DNA of 64,000 bases. Origin: Luteibacter sp. Sphag1AF (GTDB lineage: Bacteria; Pseudomonadota; Gammaproteobacteria; Xanthomonadales; Rhodanobacteraceae). The stretch lies in the NCBI RefSeq assembly GCF_014192715.1, contig NZ_JACHYH010000010.1, positions 23,082 through 87,081 of the forward strand. The letters run 5' to 3'. The translations under genes were made by a program, and so were the position numbers. This document shows, one piece after another, positions 1-10,397 of this stretch; the stretch's first letter is position 1; every line of letters begins with the position of its first letter. The notes beneath the pieces were generated by a model. That model was not told the DNA's origin, made no database searches, and was given only the letters and a program-made list of their open reading frames with translations.

Positions 1-391
1 TCGTCACGTCGCGAATTTCTTCGGTGACAAACACGCGCATGTCCGGCGAACCCGGGAGTTCTTCAGCCGGGGTCTTCGCCAGGAAGCCCTCTTCGATGAG
101 GTTCTTCTGCGGCGTGGAGTTGTACTGAAGTGCGCCGTAGCCGCAATGGTGGTTGGTGACCACAAGGCCGTCGGGCGACACAAAGGATGCCGTGCAACCG
201 CCGAGGCTGACGATGGCGCCCATCGGGTAGGCGGTCAGGTCGGTCAGCGTCTTCGGATCAAGCTTCAGCCCGTGCTGCTTGAGCGTGTTGGCGATCTTCG
301 GAAGCTGGGCGGGCTGCCACATGCCTTCAACGGCATGAGCGGAAGTGACGAGGCCGGCGGCGAGGGCCGCGGCAAGTGCGAGACGACGCAA
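1..391 (-). CDS. S46 family dipeptidyl-peptidase, N-terminal part (runs off left edge)
   Basis: This is the first ~130 codons of a secreted serine exopeptidase that removes dipeptides from peptide N-termini in the periplasm. A TTG start at 391 follows a good AAGGAG ribosome site, and no ATG lies in a better place. A signal peptide (MRRLALAAALAAGLVTSAHA) precedes the family opening EGMWQPAQLP. The catalytic His sits in VVTNHHCGYGALQYN near residue 80. The catalytic Asp and Ser lie beyond the window. It is a paralogue of the next gene upstream, whose N-terminus has the same order EGMW, then TNHH, then QYNS. The family is clear; dipeptide specificity cannot be judged from this fragment. Confidence 0.9.
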   Translation of the reverse strand, partial: MRRLALAAALAAGLVTSAHAVEGMWQPAQLPKIANTLKQHGLKLDPKTLTDLTAYPMGAIVSLGGCTASFVSPDGLVVTNHHCGYGALQYNSTPQKNLIEEGFLAKTPAEELPGSPDMRVFVTEEIRDVT

Positions 392-412
392 GGCGTTCTC
401 CTTGAAGGGGGG

Positions 413-445
413 CGGGCTAAACTAGCCCGGAGTCGTTACTTTATA
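413..445 (-). promoter_or_regulatory. Hairpin and possible -10 between the two S46 genes
   Basis: The 107-bp gap holds a perfect 7-bp inverted repeat (CGGGCTA, loop AAC, TAGCCCG; 413-429). Just upstream on the minus strand is TATAAA (440-445), which could be a -10 box for the left-hand gene. No T-run follows the hairpin, so it is a weak terminator candidate. This is pattern reading only. Confidence 0.3.
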
Positions 446-498
446 ACTGTGCCGAAGGTCACGAGGACGGGCGGATTGCCCATCCCCGTGATCGGCGC

Positions 499-2649
499 TC
501 AGGGGGCGACGCCCAGTTCTTTCAGCAGTGCAGGTGCCGGGTAGACCTTGTCCATCAGCCAGCGCATGTAGCGCATGTCCACATGGATCGCGCGCTTGTA
601 GCGCGGGTCGTACATCCAGCTGGCGCTCACGGCTTCCCAGTTGCTGTCGAAATTCAGACCCACCAGTTCGCCCTTCGCGTTGAGCACGGGCGAGCCGGAG
701 TTGCCGCCCGTCGTGTCCAGGTTGCTGAGGAAGTCCACCGGCATCGCTTTGAGTTTCGGATCGGCGTACTGCCCGAAATCACCCTTGGCAATGGCATCGA
801 GCAGCGGCTTGGGCGCATCAAACGGTGCCTTGCCGGTGTTCTTCTCTACAATGCCGGCCACCGTGGTTACCGGGCCGTACGTCACCGCATCGCGGGCGGC
901 CAGCGGCGTGACCTTGCCGTAGCTGACGCGCAGCGTGGAGTTCGCATCCGGATAGACGGCCCTGCCCTGCTTTTCGCGATAGCCGATCAGCGCCTGCATG
1001 TACGCCGGACGCAGACGCATCAGGTCACCCTCACGCGACTTGCGCTCGTCTTCCACGCGAAGCAAGGCGGGCTGCAGTGCATGTGCCGCCGCCAGCAGCG
1101 TGTCTTTGCTGCCGGCAATATCAGCAGACGACGCACTGAACAGACGCAGGCGCGTGGCTTCATCGCTCATGCCGGTGCCGCCGTAGATGCGATCCAGCGC
1201 CCTGGCCAGTTCACTGGCATTGCGACCGAACACGGCATCGAACTCCGGTAGATGCTGAGCCGCCGGCAGCGCCTGGTAGCGCGTCATCAACGCACTGATC
1301 ATCGCCTTTTCCACGCGCGGATCGTAACGACGCTGCGCCTGCTTCAGCTGGCTCTGGATCAGCTCTTCGTCACGCTGCTGGTAGCCTGCTTCGCGCGCGG
1401 CGTCCGGCTTCGGACGCTCGACCGACAGGCGATCAATGGCCAGTGCGCCACGCATCAGCTGCGTCTGCGACGACAACAGACCGATGAGCAGATCGCGCTC
1501 ACGCACGTCCTTGCCGGCAGCGATCAGCTTCATTGCCTCGTCGATATTCGGCTTCAGCGCCCCAGCGTCCGGCTGGGTGGCCAGCCACGCGAGCATGGCC
1601 GCTTCATCGTCACGGCGGATGGTGACCGCATCGCTGCGCTCAAGACCTTCCAGCTCGCCACTGAAGCGCTTGATGCCATTCTTCAGGCTCTGCAACTGAG
1701 AGGCGTACTTGATGCCCGCTTCGCGATCCGCCTTGCCCTGATCTTCGATGATGCCCTGCAACTGCTTGAGCACATCAATCGAGGATGGCAGGCGCCATTC
1801 GATCTGGTCCGCAAATTCAGCGGCGGTGCGATGGCGATAGGTGATGCCCGGATAACCGGCCAGCATCACGAAATCACCTTCAGCCACACCCTCGCGGGCC
1901 ACCTGCAAATGCGACGGCGGGTGATACGGCTTGTTGTCCGGCGAGAAATCAGCCGGCTTGCCGTCGGGACCCACGTAAGCGCGCAGTACGGTGAAATCAC
2001 CGGCGTGACGCGGCCACACGAAGTTGTCCACTTCATCGCCGTAATTGCCAATGGCGCGCGGCGGTGCGTACACCAGACGCAGATCGCGCAGTTCAAGCTG
2101 CTTCACCAGGTAGAAGTCGCGACCGTAGAACATGTTGGCCACGGAGCAGCGATAGCCCTGTTCTTTCTCGCACTCGGCCACCAGCGCCTTGCTGGCGGCA
2201 TCCACCGCGTCGTAATAGGCACGGCCTGTCTTGCCCGCAGCGCCAGCGAGCACGCGATCAGTGACCTTGTCGAAACCCACGGTCACGCGCAGGCGGTAAT
2301 CGGGGTTGGCCGGCAGCTCGCCCTTGCGGTCGGGCGCCACGTAGCCGTCCGTGATCAGGTCGCGATCCGGCTTGCTGTTGTACTGAATCACGCCGAAGGC
2401 GACGTGGTGATTGGTGACCACCAGGCCATCCGCCGAGACAAAGGCACCCGTGCCGCCGCCAATGCGCACCACCGCATTCAGCGGTGCCTTGGTCAGGTCG
2501 GCCAGATCCTTCGGATTGCCCCTGTAGCCTGCTTCGCGCAGTGCCTTGTCGATTGTGGGCAGCTGCGACGGCATCCACATGCCCTCGTCAGCCTTTGCAT
2601 CAAGCGCAAGCGCCATGGCGGCTCCCAGCATCATCGTGCGAATTCGCAT
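499..2649 (-). CDS. S46 family dipeptidyl-peptidase (DPP7/DPP11-like)
   Basis: A 716-residue secreted exopeptidase, normal length for S46. I start it at ATG 2649, which follows AAAGGAAC and opens a signal peptide (MRIRTMMLGAAMALALDAKA); the reading frame stays open 15 codons further upstream. The charge-relay residues are visible: His in VVTNHHVAFG, Asp in NYGDEVDNFVWPRHAGDF and Ser in TTGGNSGSPVLN near the C-terminus. In characterised S46 enzymes the residue after FD in the FDxNWE motif (Gly in DPP7, Arg in DPP11) sets P1 preference; here it is Ser (FDSNWEAVS), so specificity is uncertain. It lies head-to-tail with a paralogue, which suggests a duplicated pair for peptide scavenging. Confidence 0.95.
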   Translation of the reverse strand: MRIRTMMLGAAMALALDAKADEGMWMPSQLPTIDKALREAGYRGNPKDLADLTKAPLNAVVRIGGGTGAFVSADGLVVTNHHVAFGVIQYNSKPDRDLITDGYVAPDRKGELPANPDYRLRVTVGFDKVTDRVLAGAAGKTGRAYYDAVDAASKALVAECEKEQGYRCSVANMFYGRDFYLVKQLELRDLRLVYAPPRAIGNYGDEVDNFVWPRHAGDFTVLRAYVGPDGKPADFSPDNKPYHPPSHLQVAREGVAEGDFVMLAGYPGITYRHRTAAEFADQIEWRLPSSIDVLKQLQGIIEDQGKADREAGIKYASQLQSLKNGIKRFSGELEGLERSDAVTIRRDDEAAMLAWLATQPDAGALKPNIDEAMKLIAAGKDVRERDLLIGLLSSQTQLMRGALAIDRLSVERPKPDAAREAGYQQRDEELIQSQLKQAQRRYDPRVEKAMISALMTRYQALPAAQHLPEFDAVFGRNASELARALDRIYGGTGMSDEATRLRLFSASSADIAGSKDTLLAAAHALQPALLRVEDERKSREGDLMRLRPAYMQALIGYREKQGRAVYPDANSTLRVSYGKVTPLAARDAVTYGPVTTVAGIVEKNTGKAPFDAPKPLLDAIAKGDFGQYADPKLKAMPVDFLSNLDTTGGNSGSPVLNAKGELVGLNFDSNWEAVSASWMYDPRYKRAIHVDMRYMRWLMDKVYPAPALLKELGVAP

Positions 2650-2757
2650 AGTTCCTTTTACCCCTGTCAGCGTCGTTCTTAGCCGGACGACCATAAAGGG
2701 TTAAACCGCAGGGGGCAATGCGGCAGCGCACAACAGCGTCCTCCGGCATACCCGTTC

Positions 2758-2763
2758 TATAAT
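2758..2763 (+). promoter_or_regulatory. -10 box for tdh
   Basis: A perfect TATAAT lies 47 bp before the tdh ATG in the divergent gap between the S46 gene and tdh. I see no convincing TTGACA at the right spacing, so this rests on the -10 alone. Confidence 0.45.
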
Positions 2764-2809
2764 CGTCGTTTGGGTCTCCCCCGAGGCCGCTCCCCACGAG
2801 ACGATTGCC

Positions 2810-3844
2810 ATGCAGCAGACGATGAAAGCCCTGGTCAAGCGCAAGCCCGAGCAGGGTATCTGGATGGAGGAAGTACCTGTTCCACAGGTCGGCCCCAACG
2901 AAGTCCTGATCAAGATCGAAAAGACCGCGATCTGCGGCACTGACCTGCACATCTACAAGTGGGACGAATGGTCCCAGCGCACGATCCAGCCGGGCCTCAC
3001 CATCGGCCACGAGTTCGTCGGCCGCATCGCGGAAATCGGCCCGGGTGTCACCGGCTACAAGATCGGCGACCGCGTTTCTGCGGAAGGCCATATCGTGTGC
3101 GGTCATTGCCGCAACTGCCGCGCCGGTCGCCAGCACCTGTGCCCCAACACCGTGGGCATCGGTGTGAACCGCAACGGCGCGTTCGCCGAATACATGACCA
3201 TGCCGGCGTCGAACCTGTGGCCCATCCCGGACCAGATTCCGTCCGAACTGGCCGCCTTCTTCGATCCGTACGGCAACGCGGCACACTGCGCGCTTGAGTT
3301 CGACATGATCGGCGAAGACGTGCTGATTACCGGTGCGGGCCCCATCGGCATCATTGCCGCAGGCATCGCCAAGCACATCGGTGCGCGCAACGTCGTGGTT
3401 ACCGACGTCAACGACTACCGCCTGAAGCTTGCAGCCGACATGGGCGCCACGCGCGTGGTCAACGTGGCCAACCAGTCGCTGAAGGACGTGGTCAAGGACC
3501 TGCACATCGAAGGCTTCGACGTGGGCCTGGAAATGAGCGGCAATCCGCGCGCCTTCAACGACATGCTCGATTGCATGTACCACGGCGGCAAGATCGCCAT
3601 GCTCGGCATCATGCCGCGCGGTGCAGGCATCGACTGGGACAAGGTCATCTTCAAGGGCCTCACCCTGCAAGGCATCTACGGCCGCCGCATGTACGAAACC
3701 TGGTACAAGATGACGCAGATGGTGCTCACGGGTTTCCCGTTGCAGAAGGTGCTGACCCACCAGATCGCCATTGACGATTTCCAGAAGGGTTTCGACCTCA
3801 TGGACGCTGGCGTCTGCGGCAAGGTTGTTTGCAGCTGGACGTAA
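2810..3844 (+). CDS. tdh: L-threonine 3-dehydrogenase
   Basis: A zinc-dependent medium-chain dehydrogenase (344 aa) that oxidises L-threonine to 2-amino-3-ketobutyrate with NAD+. The catalytic-zinc region ([14 protein letters not shown], then GHEFVG) is near residues 42-70. The four-Cys structural zinc loop ([15 protein letters not shown]) starts near residue 97. The Rossmann motif [13 protein letters not shown] is near residue 180. Length and motifs match E. coli Tdh closely. The next gene, kbl, catalyses the following step. Here tdh comes first and kbl lies 101 bp downstream behind a hairpin and a possible second promoter, unlike the tight kbl-tdh order of E. coli. Confidence 0.97.
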   Translation: MQQTMKALVKRKPEQGIWMEEVPVPQVGPNEVLIKIEKTAICGTDLHIYKWDEWSQRTIQPGLTIGHEFVGRIAEIGPGVTGYKIGDRVSAEGHIVCGHCRNCRAGRQHLCPNTVGIGVNRNGAFAEYMTMPASNLWPIPDQIPSELAAFFDPYGNAAHCALEFDMIGEDVLITGAGPIGIIAAGIAKHIGARNVVVTDVNDYRLKLAADMGATRVVNVANQSLKDVVKDLHIEGFDVGLEMSGNPRAFNDMLDCMYHGGKIAMLGIMPRGAGIDWDKVIFKGLTLQGIYGRRMYETWYKMTQMVLTGFPLQKVLTHQIAIDDFQKGFDLMDAGVCGKVVCSWT

Positions 3845-3854
3845 GCTGACACGC

Positions 3855-3914
3855 GCGCAGGGCCGTCCGCTTGAGACGGCCGGCCCTGACGCCCGCCAGC
3901 CAGACAGCTACAAT
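3855..3914 (+). promoter_or_regulatory. Hairpin and -10-like box between tdh and kbl
   Basis: A GC-rich inverted repeat (CAGGGCC...GGCCCTG enclosing GGCCGTC...GACGGCC, about 3858-3889) is followed by TACAAT (3909-3914), 32 bp before the kbl ATG. It may partly end tdh transcripts and give kbl its own start. No T-run is present. Inference. Confidence 0.35.
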
Positions 3915-3945
3915 CGGGGTCTTCCCTCCCAACGGACACCCCCTC

Positions 3946-5145
3946 ATGACCTACCCGGGCCAGGCGCGCTTCGCCAGCGAACTCGAATCCATCCGCGAGC
4001 AGGGGCTGTTCAAGAGCGAGCGCATCATCACCTCGCCGCAGTCTGCGGAAATCGAACTTGAGGACGGCCGCAAAGTTCTCAACTTCTGCGCCAACAATTA
4101 CCTTGGCCTCGCCGACCACCCTGATGTGATCCAGGCCGCGAAAGATGCCCTGGACACCCATGGCTTCGGCATGGCCAGCGTTCGCTTCATCTGCGGTACG
4201 CAGGATCTGCACAAGCAGCTGGAAGCGAAGATCGCTGAATTCTTCGGCACCGAAGACACCATTCTTTACGCCGCGTGCTTCGACGCCAACGGCGGCCTGT
4301 TCGAGCCACTGCTGGGCGAAGAAGATGCCGTCATTTCCGATGCACTGAACCACGCCTCCATCATCGACGGTATTCGCCTTTGCAAGGCCAGGCGCTTCCG
4401 TTACGGCAATTGCGACATGGCCGATCTGGAAGCCCAGTTGCAGGCAGCCGATGCCGCTGGCGCGCGCACCAAGCTCATCACCACCGACGGTGCGTTCTCC
4501 ATGGACGGCTTCGTGGCGCCCCTGGCAGAAATCACCGCGCTGGCGGAGAAATACGGCGCGCTCGTGCATATCGACGAATGCCATTGCACCGGCTTCCTGG
4601 GCGACACCGGTCGTGGCTCGGCGGAAGTGCACGGCGTGCTGAACAAGATCGACATCTTCACCGGCACGCTGGGCAAGGCACTCGGTGGCGCACTGGGTGG
4701 CTTCACCACCGGTCGCCGCGAAGTCATCGAAATGCTTCGCCAGCGCTCGCGTCCGTATCTGTTCTCCAACTCGCTGCCGCCGCACGTCGTGGCCGCAGGC
4801 ATCAAGGTGTTCGACATGCTGGCCGCCGCGGGCGACCTGCGCGAGAAGGTCAAGGAAAACACGCGCTACTTCCGCGAGAAGATGACCGAAGCCGGCTTCG
4901 ACATCCGTCCGGGCCAGCACCCCATCGTGCCCGTGATGATCTACGACGCGAAGCAGGCACAGGCCATGGCCTCGGCACTGCTGGACGAAGGCATCTACGT
5001 CACCGGATTCTTCTTCCCCGTGGTGCCGCAGGGCAAGGCACGCATCCGCACGCAGATGAGCGCCGCACACACGCGCGAGCACCTGGACAAGGCCATCGAC
5101 GCGCTCACCCGCGTCGCGAAGCGCTTGGGCGTGCTGCCGGCCTGA
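3946..5145 (+). CDS. kbl: 2-amino-3-ketobutyrate CoA ligase (glycine C-acetyltransferase)
   Basis: A PLP enzyme of the alpha-oxoamine synthase family (399 aa) that splits 2-amino-3-ketobutyrate with CoA into glycine and acetyl-CoA, completing the threonine degradation begun by Tdh. The PLP lysine is codon 244 (AAG at 4675) in [15 protein letters not shown], the same number as in E. coli Kbl. NYLGLADHP and [12 protein letters not shown] are also diagnostic. The start at 3946 gives the family-length N-terminus [20 protein letters not shown]; an open frame continues upstream but does not resemble the family. Its last 41 bp overlap the 3' end of the convergent pseudouridine synthase gene. Confidence 0.97.
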   Translation: MTYPGQARFASELESIREQGLFKSERIITSPQSAEIELEDGRKVLNFCANNYLGLADHPDVIQAAKDALDTHGFGMASVRFICGTQDLHKQLEAKIAEFFGTEDTILYAACFDANGGLFEPLLGEEDAVISDALNHASIIDGIRLCKARRFRYGNCDMADLEAQLQAADAAGARTKLITTDGAFSMDGFVAPLAEITALAEKYGALVHIDECHCTGFLGDTGRGSAEVHGVLNKIDIFTGTLGKALGGALGGFTTGRREVIEMLRQRSRPYLFSNSLPPHVVAAGIKVFDMLAAAGDLREKVKENTRYFREKMTEAGFDIRPGQHPIVPVMIYDAKQAQAMASALLDEGIYVTGFFFPVVPQGKARIRTQMSAAHTREHLDKAIDALTRVAKRLGVLPA

Positions 5146-5914
5146 CCGGAGACGGTGCGCCGCGCCCCTTTGCGGGCGCGGTGCGCAAGGCGGCCACCTC
5201 TGCATCAGTGAGGTGGCGCCACTGCCCTTTGGGCAATTCTCCCAGCACCAGCGATCCGATGGCCACGCGCACAAGCCGCAGCACATCGAACCCCAGCGCA
5301 GCCAGCAGCCGGCGAATGTGCCGGTTGCGACCTTCATCCAGCGTGACCTCAAGCCACGCGTTGCGCTCGCCCTGGCGAAGCAGTGTCACCGACCGGGCAC
5401 GCAGCAGATCGCCCTCCTCGTGCACGCCAGCACACATGGCCGCCAGCACGCTCTCGCCCGGCTGACCTGAAATCTGCACGTGATAGGTCTTGTCCACGTG
5501 TGTCGCAGGCTCCGTGATGCCAGCGGCCCAGACCGTGTCGTTGCTGAGCAACAGCAGGCCCTCGCTTGCGCGATCCAGCCGCCCCACCGGCCCGATCCAG
5601 GGCAGGCCCGTGTCAGCCAGCGCGCTGTAGACCGTATCGCGCCCACGCTCGTCAGCGGCGGTAGTCACCAGCCCTCGCGGCTTGTTCATCATGATGTAGA
5701 CCGACGCCACCGCTTCCGCGCCGCCGCCGTCCACTTCGATATGTTCATGGCCACGGATCGGGAATTCCGGATCACGCTCGACCCGGCCGTCCACCGTGAC
5801 CCGCCCCTCGCGCGCCAGCTTTTCAGCCTGGCTGCGCGAACAGATGCCGCGCTTGGAAAGGACACGGGCAAGACCAAAGGTCGGGGTCGTTTTACGGGGA
5901 GGCCGGGCAATCAT
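5105..5914 (-). CDS. RsuA/RluB/RluE/RluF-family pseudouridine synthase
   Basis: Isomerises a uridine in rRNA to pseudouridine (269 aa). An N-terminal S4 RNA-binding domain ([20 protein letters not shown], residues ~15-60) is followed by the catalytic domain with the nucleophilic Asp in [19 protein letters not shown] basic, Pro/Ala-rich tail of about 25 residues follows the domain. The target could be 16S or 23S rRNA; family members are hard to tell apart by eye, so I give no symbol. The ATG at 5914 lies 24 bp from the stop of the FMN reductase, so the two may be co-transcribed. The 3' end overlaps kbl by 41 bp in antisense. Confidence 0.93.
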   Translation of the reverse strand: MIARPPRKTTPTFGLARVLSKRGICSRSQAEKLAREGRVTVDGRVERDPEFPIRGHEHIEVDGGGAEAVASVYIMMNKPRGLVTTAADERGRDTVYSALADTGLPWIGPVGRLDRASEGLLLLSNDTVWAAGITEPATHVDKTYHVQISGQPGESVLAAMCAGVHEEGDLLRARSVTLLRQGERNAWLEVTLDEGRNRHIRRLLAALGFDVLRLVRVAIGSLVLGELPKGQWRHLTDAEVAALRTAPAKGRGAPSPVRPAARPSASRRG

Positions 5915-5938
5915 GCGCGAAGGGTAACGGATTGGCCC

Positions 5939-6499
5939 TTACACGCGAATATTGCGCGCTACCCAGTGACCAAACGATTCCATGAAACCGTGCAGGAATT
6001 TCTTCGTGCCCTCGTTGACGAGGTGGCCATGGTCGTCGAAGAGCTTGTCCGCGCCGCTGATGTACGCCTCCGGTTGCTGCATGGCCGGCACATCCAGAAA
6101 CACCAGTGACTGGCGCAGATGATGATTGGCACCAAAGCCGCCGATGGCACCGGGCGAGGCGCTGATGACCGCACCCGGCTTGCCGCTCCACACACTGTGC
6201 CCGTACGGGCGGGAGCCCACATCCAGCGCGTTCTTCAGCGCGCCCGGGACGGAACGGTTGTACTCCGGGGTCACGAACAGTACCGCATCGCAGGCTCGCA
6301 CAGCCTGACGGAACGTCGTCCACGCAGCCGGCGCGGCGTCTTCGAGGTCGGAGTCGTAAAGCGGCAGGTCGCCAATGGTGACCAGATGCAGATCAAGCTC
6401 CGGCGGTGCCAGCTCTTTCAGCACATGAGCCAGTTTGAGATTGAGTGAGCCCTTCCTCAGGCTACCCACCAGAACCGCCACTTTGCGCACGTCGCTCAT
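5939..6499 (-). CDS. NADPH-dependent FMN reductase
   Basis: A 186-residue flavodoxin-fold oxidoreductase of the NAD(P)H:FMN/quinone reductase group (ChrR/YieF-like). The FMN phosphate loop is VGSLRKGSLN (residues ~11-20) and the second signature is TPEYNRSVPGALKNALD. Such enzymes reduce FMN, quinones, chromate or azo compounds in the cytoplasm; the physiological substrate here is unknown. The ATG at 6499 has a clear TAAGGAG ribosome site. The downstream neighbour on the same strand is the pseudouridine synthase. Confidence 0.92.
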   Translation of the reverse strand: MSDVRKVAVLVGSLRKGSLNLKLAHVLKELAPPELDLHLVTIGDLPLYDSDLEDAAPAAWTTFRQAVRACDAVLFVTPEYNRSVPGALKNALDVGSRPYGHSVWSGKPGAVISASPGAIGGFGANHHLRQSLVFLDVPAMQQPEAYISGADKLFDDHGHLVNEGTKKFLHGFMESFGHWVARNIRV

Positions 6500-6632
6500 G
6501 CCAGGGCTCCTTACGTTTCAGGCCAGTAATGAATGACCAGTGTGCAGAGACTTTCGTGATGGCGCCATGAGGCGGCAGATGGGGCGCGCAGCTGCCGGAT
6601 TCATCACCGCCCCGCATCCCCAAATCGCAGAC

Positions 6633-6662
6633 AAAAAAAACGGCGGGCCGGGGCACGCCGTT
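6633..6662 (-). terminator. Rho-independent terminator of the NlpC/P60 gene
   Basis: On the minus strand a stem AACGGCG/CGCCGTT encloses a GC-rich loop and is followed by a run of eight T (read as A at 6633-6640). It lies about 65 bp past the NlpC/P60 stop codon. A classical intrinsic terminator. Confidence 0.85.
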
Positions 6663-6727
6663 TCGGAAAATACGTTGAAGGACCGTTAAAGACGCGCGAT
6701 GAATCCAGTAAAGCTGTCCGGAGTGGA

Positions 6728-7432
6728 TCAGATCCGGGCGATACCTTCCGGACGCTTCGCACCGACGAAGTGCTTGGCCCAGTAGGCTTCGTTGAGGTTG
6801 TCCACGCGAACCGTCTTGCCTGCCGACGGCGAATGGATGAACTGACCGTTGTCGATGTAGATGCCAACGTGCGAGATGGCCTTGCCGCGGGTGCGGAAGA
6901 ACACCAGATCGCCCGTCTTCATGTCGCTGCGCTTGACCTTGAGGCCGGCGAGGAACTGGCTGGCCGAATTGGCCGGCAGATCCAGACCAATGCTATGACG
7001 GAACACGTAGCGGACGAAGCCGCTGCAATCGAAACCGGTTGAAGGCTGACGACCACCGCGCTTGTAGCGGATATCGCGCAGCTTCATGGCGAATGACATC
7101 AGAACGTTGCGGGCATCGCCGTCAACGTGACCTGCCAGCTTGTCGGTGGCGTCAGCGACGAGGTCGCCAGCGTCATCACCATCGTCAGCGTCATCCACCG
7201 GGGCCTTGTCGGCTTTGGCGAGGGCCTGAGCCGGCTTCGTGATCGAAGCTGCGTCAGGGACCACTGACTGCGCGAGGGCCGTAGCCGGCGCAAACACGGG
7301 AAGATCGGTAAGAAGAAGCGAGGCCGAATCGTTGATGCCCGAGGGGACCGTGATCGTTTCAGCAAGAACAGGTGTAACGGAAGCAGCGCAGGTGAGAGCT
7401 AACGCGAGAGCGGTCAGTCGCTTTAAATGCAT
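6728..7432 (-). CDS. NlpC/P60 family cell-wall endopeptidase
   Basis: A secreted C40 cysteine peptidase (234 aa) that cuts peptide stems of peptidoglycan. A signal peptide (MHLKRLTALALALTCAASVT, ending about residue 25) is followed by an Asp/Ala-rich linker and the NlpC/P60 domain from about residue 115. Catalytic Cys is in TGFDCSGFVRYVF, His in KAISHVGIYIDN, and the third polar residue in FIHSPSAG. Architecture resembles Spr/MepS and other single-domain murein endopeptidases. It has its own strong terminator and an AT-rich upstream region, so it is probably monocistronic. Confidence 0.93.
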   Translation of the reverse strand: MHLKRLTALALALTCAASVTPVLAETITVPSGINDSASLLLTDLPVFAPATALAQSVVPDAASITKPAQALAKADKAPVDDADDGDDAGDLVADATDKLAGHVDGDARNVLMSFAMKLRDIRYKRGGRQPSTGFDCSGFVRYVFRHSIGLDLPANSASQFLAGLKVKRSDMKTGDLVFFRTRGKAISHVGIYIDNGQFIHSPSAGKTVRVDNLNEAYWAKHFVGAKRPEGIARI

Positions 7433-7669
7433 GAGCGATAAGGCCTTTCTTTCGGTGAGTTGAGCCGCCTGCCAGGCTGACGACCGTGAACGAGCGGTGA
7501 AGTTAGCAAAGGACTACATCGCAGTTGTTGGCAGAACGTTAAAAAGCGGTCGATCTAGGAATAATTCAGATAATTCGCAAAAACTCTCGGAAACTCAGTG
7601 CTGAATCTGAACGAATTCAGCAAAGAATTTAACGAATCATCTTCACATTCATGAACTTGGACGTGGTAA
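7433..7669 (-). promoter_or_regulatory. AT-rich leader upstream of the NlpC/P60 gene
   Basis: A 237-bp gene-free stretch, clearly AT-rich from 7550 to 7640 unlike its surroundings. It holds an inverted repeat (GCTGAA...TTCAGC, 7600-7621) and several AATT-rich tracts. It probably carries the NlpC/P60 promoter and an operator. I can name no regulator, and no small gene is visible. Confidence 0.4.
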
Positions 7670-8349
7670 TCAGGAGCGCACGCCAAAGATGGCACTGCCG
7701 ATCCGAACCTCCGTCGAGCCTTCGGCAATGGCCCATGCAAAATCGCCACTCATTCCCATGGACAGGCGATCCAGTGCAAAGCCGTCGTCCCGGGCGCGCT
7801 GCTGGCAGGTCTTCAGGCGACGGAAGCAGTCGCGGACCTGAGCCTCATCGTCCGAGGCGACGGCCAGCGTCATCAGGCCCACCGGCCGCAGACTGGAATA
7901 GGCGGACAGCGAGCGCAGGAAGGTGGGAAGGTCTTCGATGGCCAGACCCGACTTGCTGGGCTCGTCCGAGGTCTTCACCTGGATGAGGCAGTCGATGGCC
8001 CGCCCCTGGGCCTGAAGATGACGATCCAGCTCGGCCGCCAGCGAGGGACGGTCGAGGGACTGCACCTCCGAGGCCACACGGGCGACGTCCCGAGCCTTGT
8101 TCGTCTGCAAGTGGCCAATCATCACCCAGTCGATGCCAGGCCCCAGCAACGGGGCCTTGGCAAGAATCTCCTGAACCTTGTTCTCGCCGAAGCGACGCAT
8201 GCCCAGCGCAACGGCTTCACCCACCACGCTGGCATCGAAGGTCTTGCTGACCGGCAGGATCGTCACCTCGTCCGGGTGACGGCCCGCCCTCTGGCAGGCC
8301 GCCGCCACGCGTCCGCGTACGGCTTCCCAGCGCGCGGCAAGGCCGTCAG

Positions 8350-8353
<4 letters not shown>
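7670..8353 (-). CDS. YggS-family pyridoxal phosphate homeostasis protein
   Basis: A 227-residue PLP-binding protein with an alanine-racemase-like TIM barrel and no racemase partner domain. It buffers free PLP and affects amino-acid pools. The PLP lysine is Lys37 in TILPVSKTF; GENKVQE, WVMIGHLQTNK and LSMGMSGDFAWAIAEGST are family signatures. Its ATG overlaps the stop of the upstream M20 peptidase gene by four bases (ATGA, 8350-8353), so the pair is translationally coupled. In many proteobacteria yggS sits next to proC or the pilus twitching genes; neither is seen here. Confidence 0.95.
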
Positions 8354-9792
<1,439 letters not shown>

Positions 9793-9968
9793 GCGTGCGT
9801 TTCCCGGTGAGGCAAAAACGTAGTGTACCAGCGCCCCGGAGGGCGCCGCCCGCTTCGATTGAAGAGCACAGATGCACGCGTCTTCGGGCGCACTGCCGAT
9901 GGGCAGCCCGGTGTGCGAACCGCAGAGTGCTCCGGCGCGTTGTGCGCCTGTCCTTAGAAGGAGAATCC

Positions 9969-10292
9969 ATGAACCGCATCTGCGTCTTCCTCGTCGCCCT
10001 GCTGGCGACCACCACGGCCTGGGCATCCAGCCCGGTGAACATCAACACCGCCGACGCGGCCACGCTTGCCCAGTCACTGGACGGTGTGGGCCTCAGCAAG
10101 GCCGAAGCCATCGTGGCGTGGCGCACGACCAACGGCGCCTTTGAAAGTGCCGACCAGCTCACCATGGTCAAGGGCATCGGCCAGTCACTGGTGGATCGCA
10201 ACCGCGACGCTATCCGGCTGGGCGACGCCAGCAAGCCCCTGACCAAGGCCCGTGCCGGCAAACGGCCGCCTGCTGCCGACGCCGAACACTGA
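9969..10292 (+). CDS. Secreted ComEA-like helix-hairpin-helix DNA-binding protein
   Basis: A small exported protein (107 aa) with signal peptide MNRICVFLVALLATTTAWAS and one ComEA-type double HhH domain beginning SPVNINTADAATLAQSLDGV. In naturally competent gram-negatives such periplasmic single-domain ComEA proteins bind incoming DNA and ratchet it through the outer membrane. The ATG at 9969 follows AGAAGGAG. The tail (KPLTKARAGKRPPAADAEH) is basic and probably disordered. No other competence gene is in the window, so the uptake role is inference from the family. Confidence 0.9.
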   Translation: MNRICVFLVALLATTTAWASSPVNINTADAATLAQSLDGVGLSKAEAIVAWRTTNGAFESADQLTMVKGIGQSLVDRNRDAIRLGDASKPLTKARAGKRPPAADAEH

Positions 10293-10397
10293 ACCACCTT
10301 CCGCCGTCGGCAGTCTGCGCTACACTCGCGCACCTGCCGACGGCGGCCCGCGCAACGGTGCGCCCGCCCCTGAAGGCATCGGAGGCACCAGCGCCCC

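Noticed and set aside
1252..2682. Long open frame antisense to the S46 peptidase gene
   Set aside because: His/Arg/Gln-rich composition, no family motif, and fully opposite a clear enzyme gene; a normal shadow in high-GC DNA.
3676..5352. 558-codon frame antisense to tdh and kbl
   Set aside because: Spans two real genes and an intergenic region, with no family likeness.
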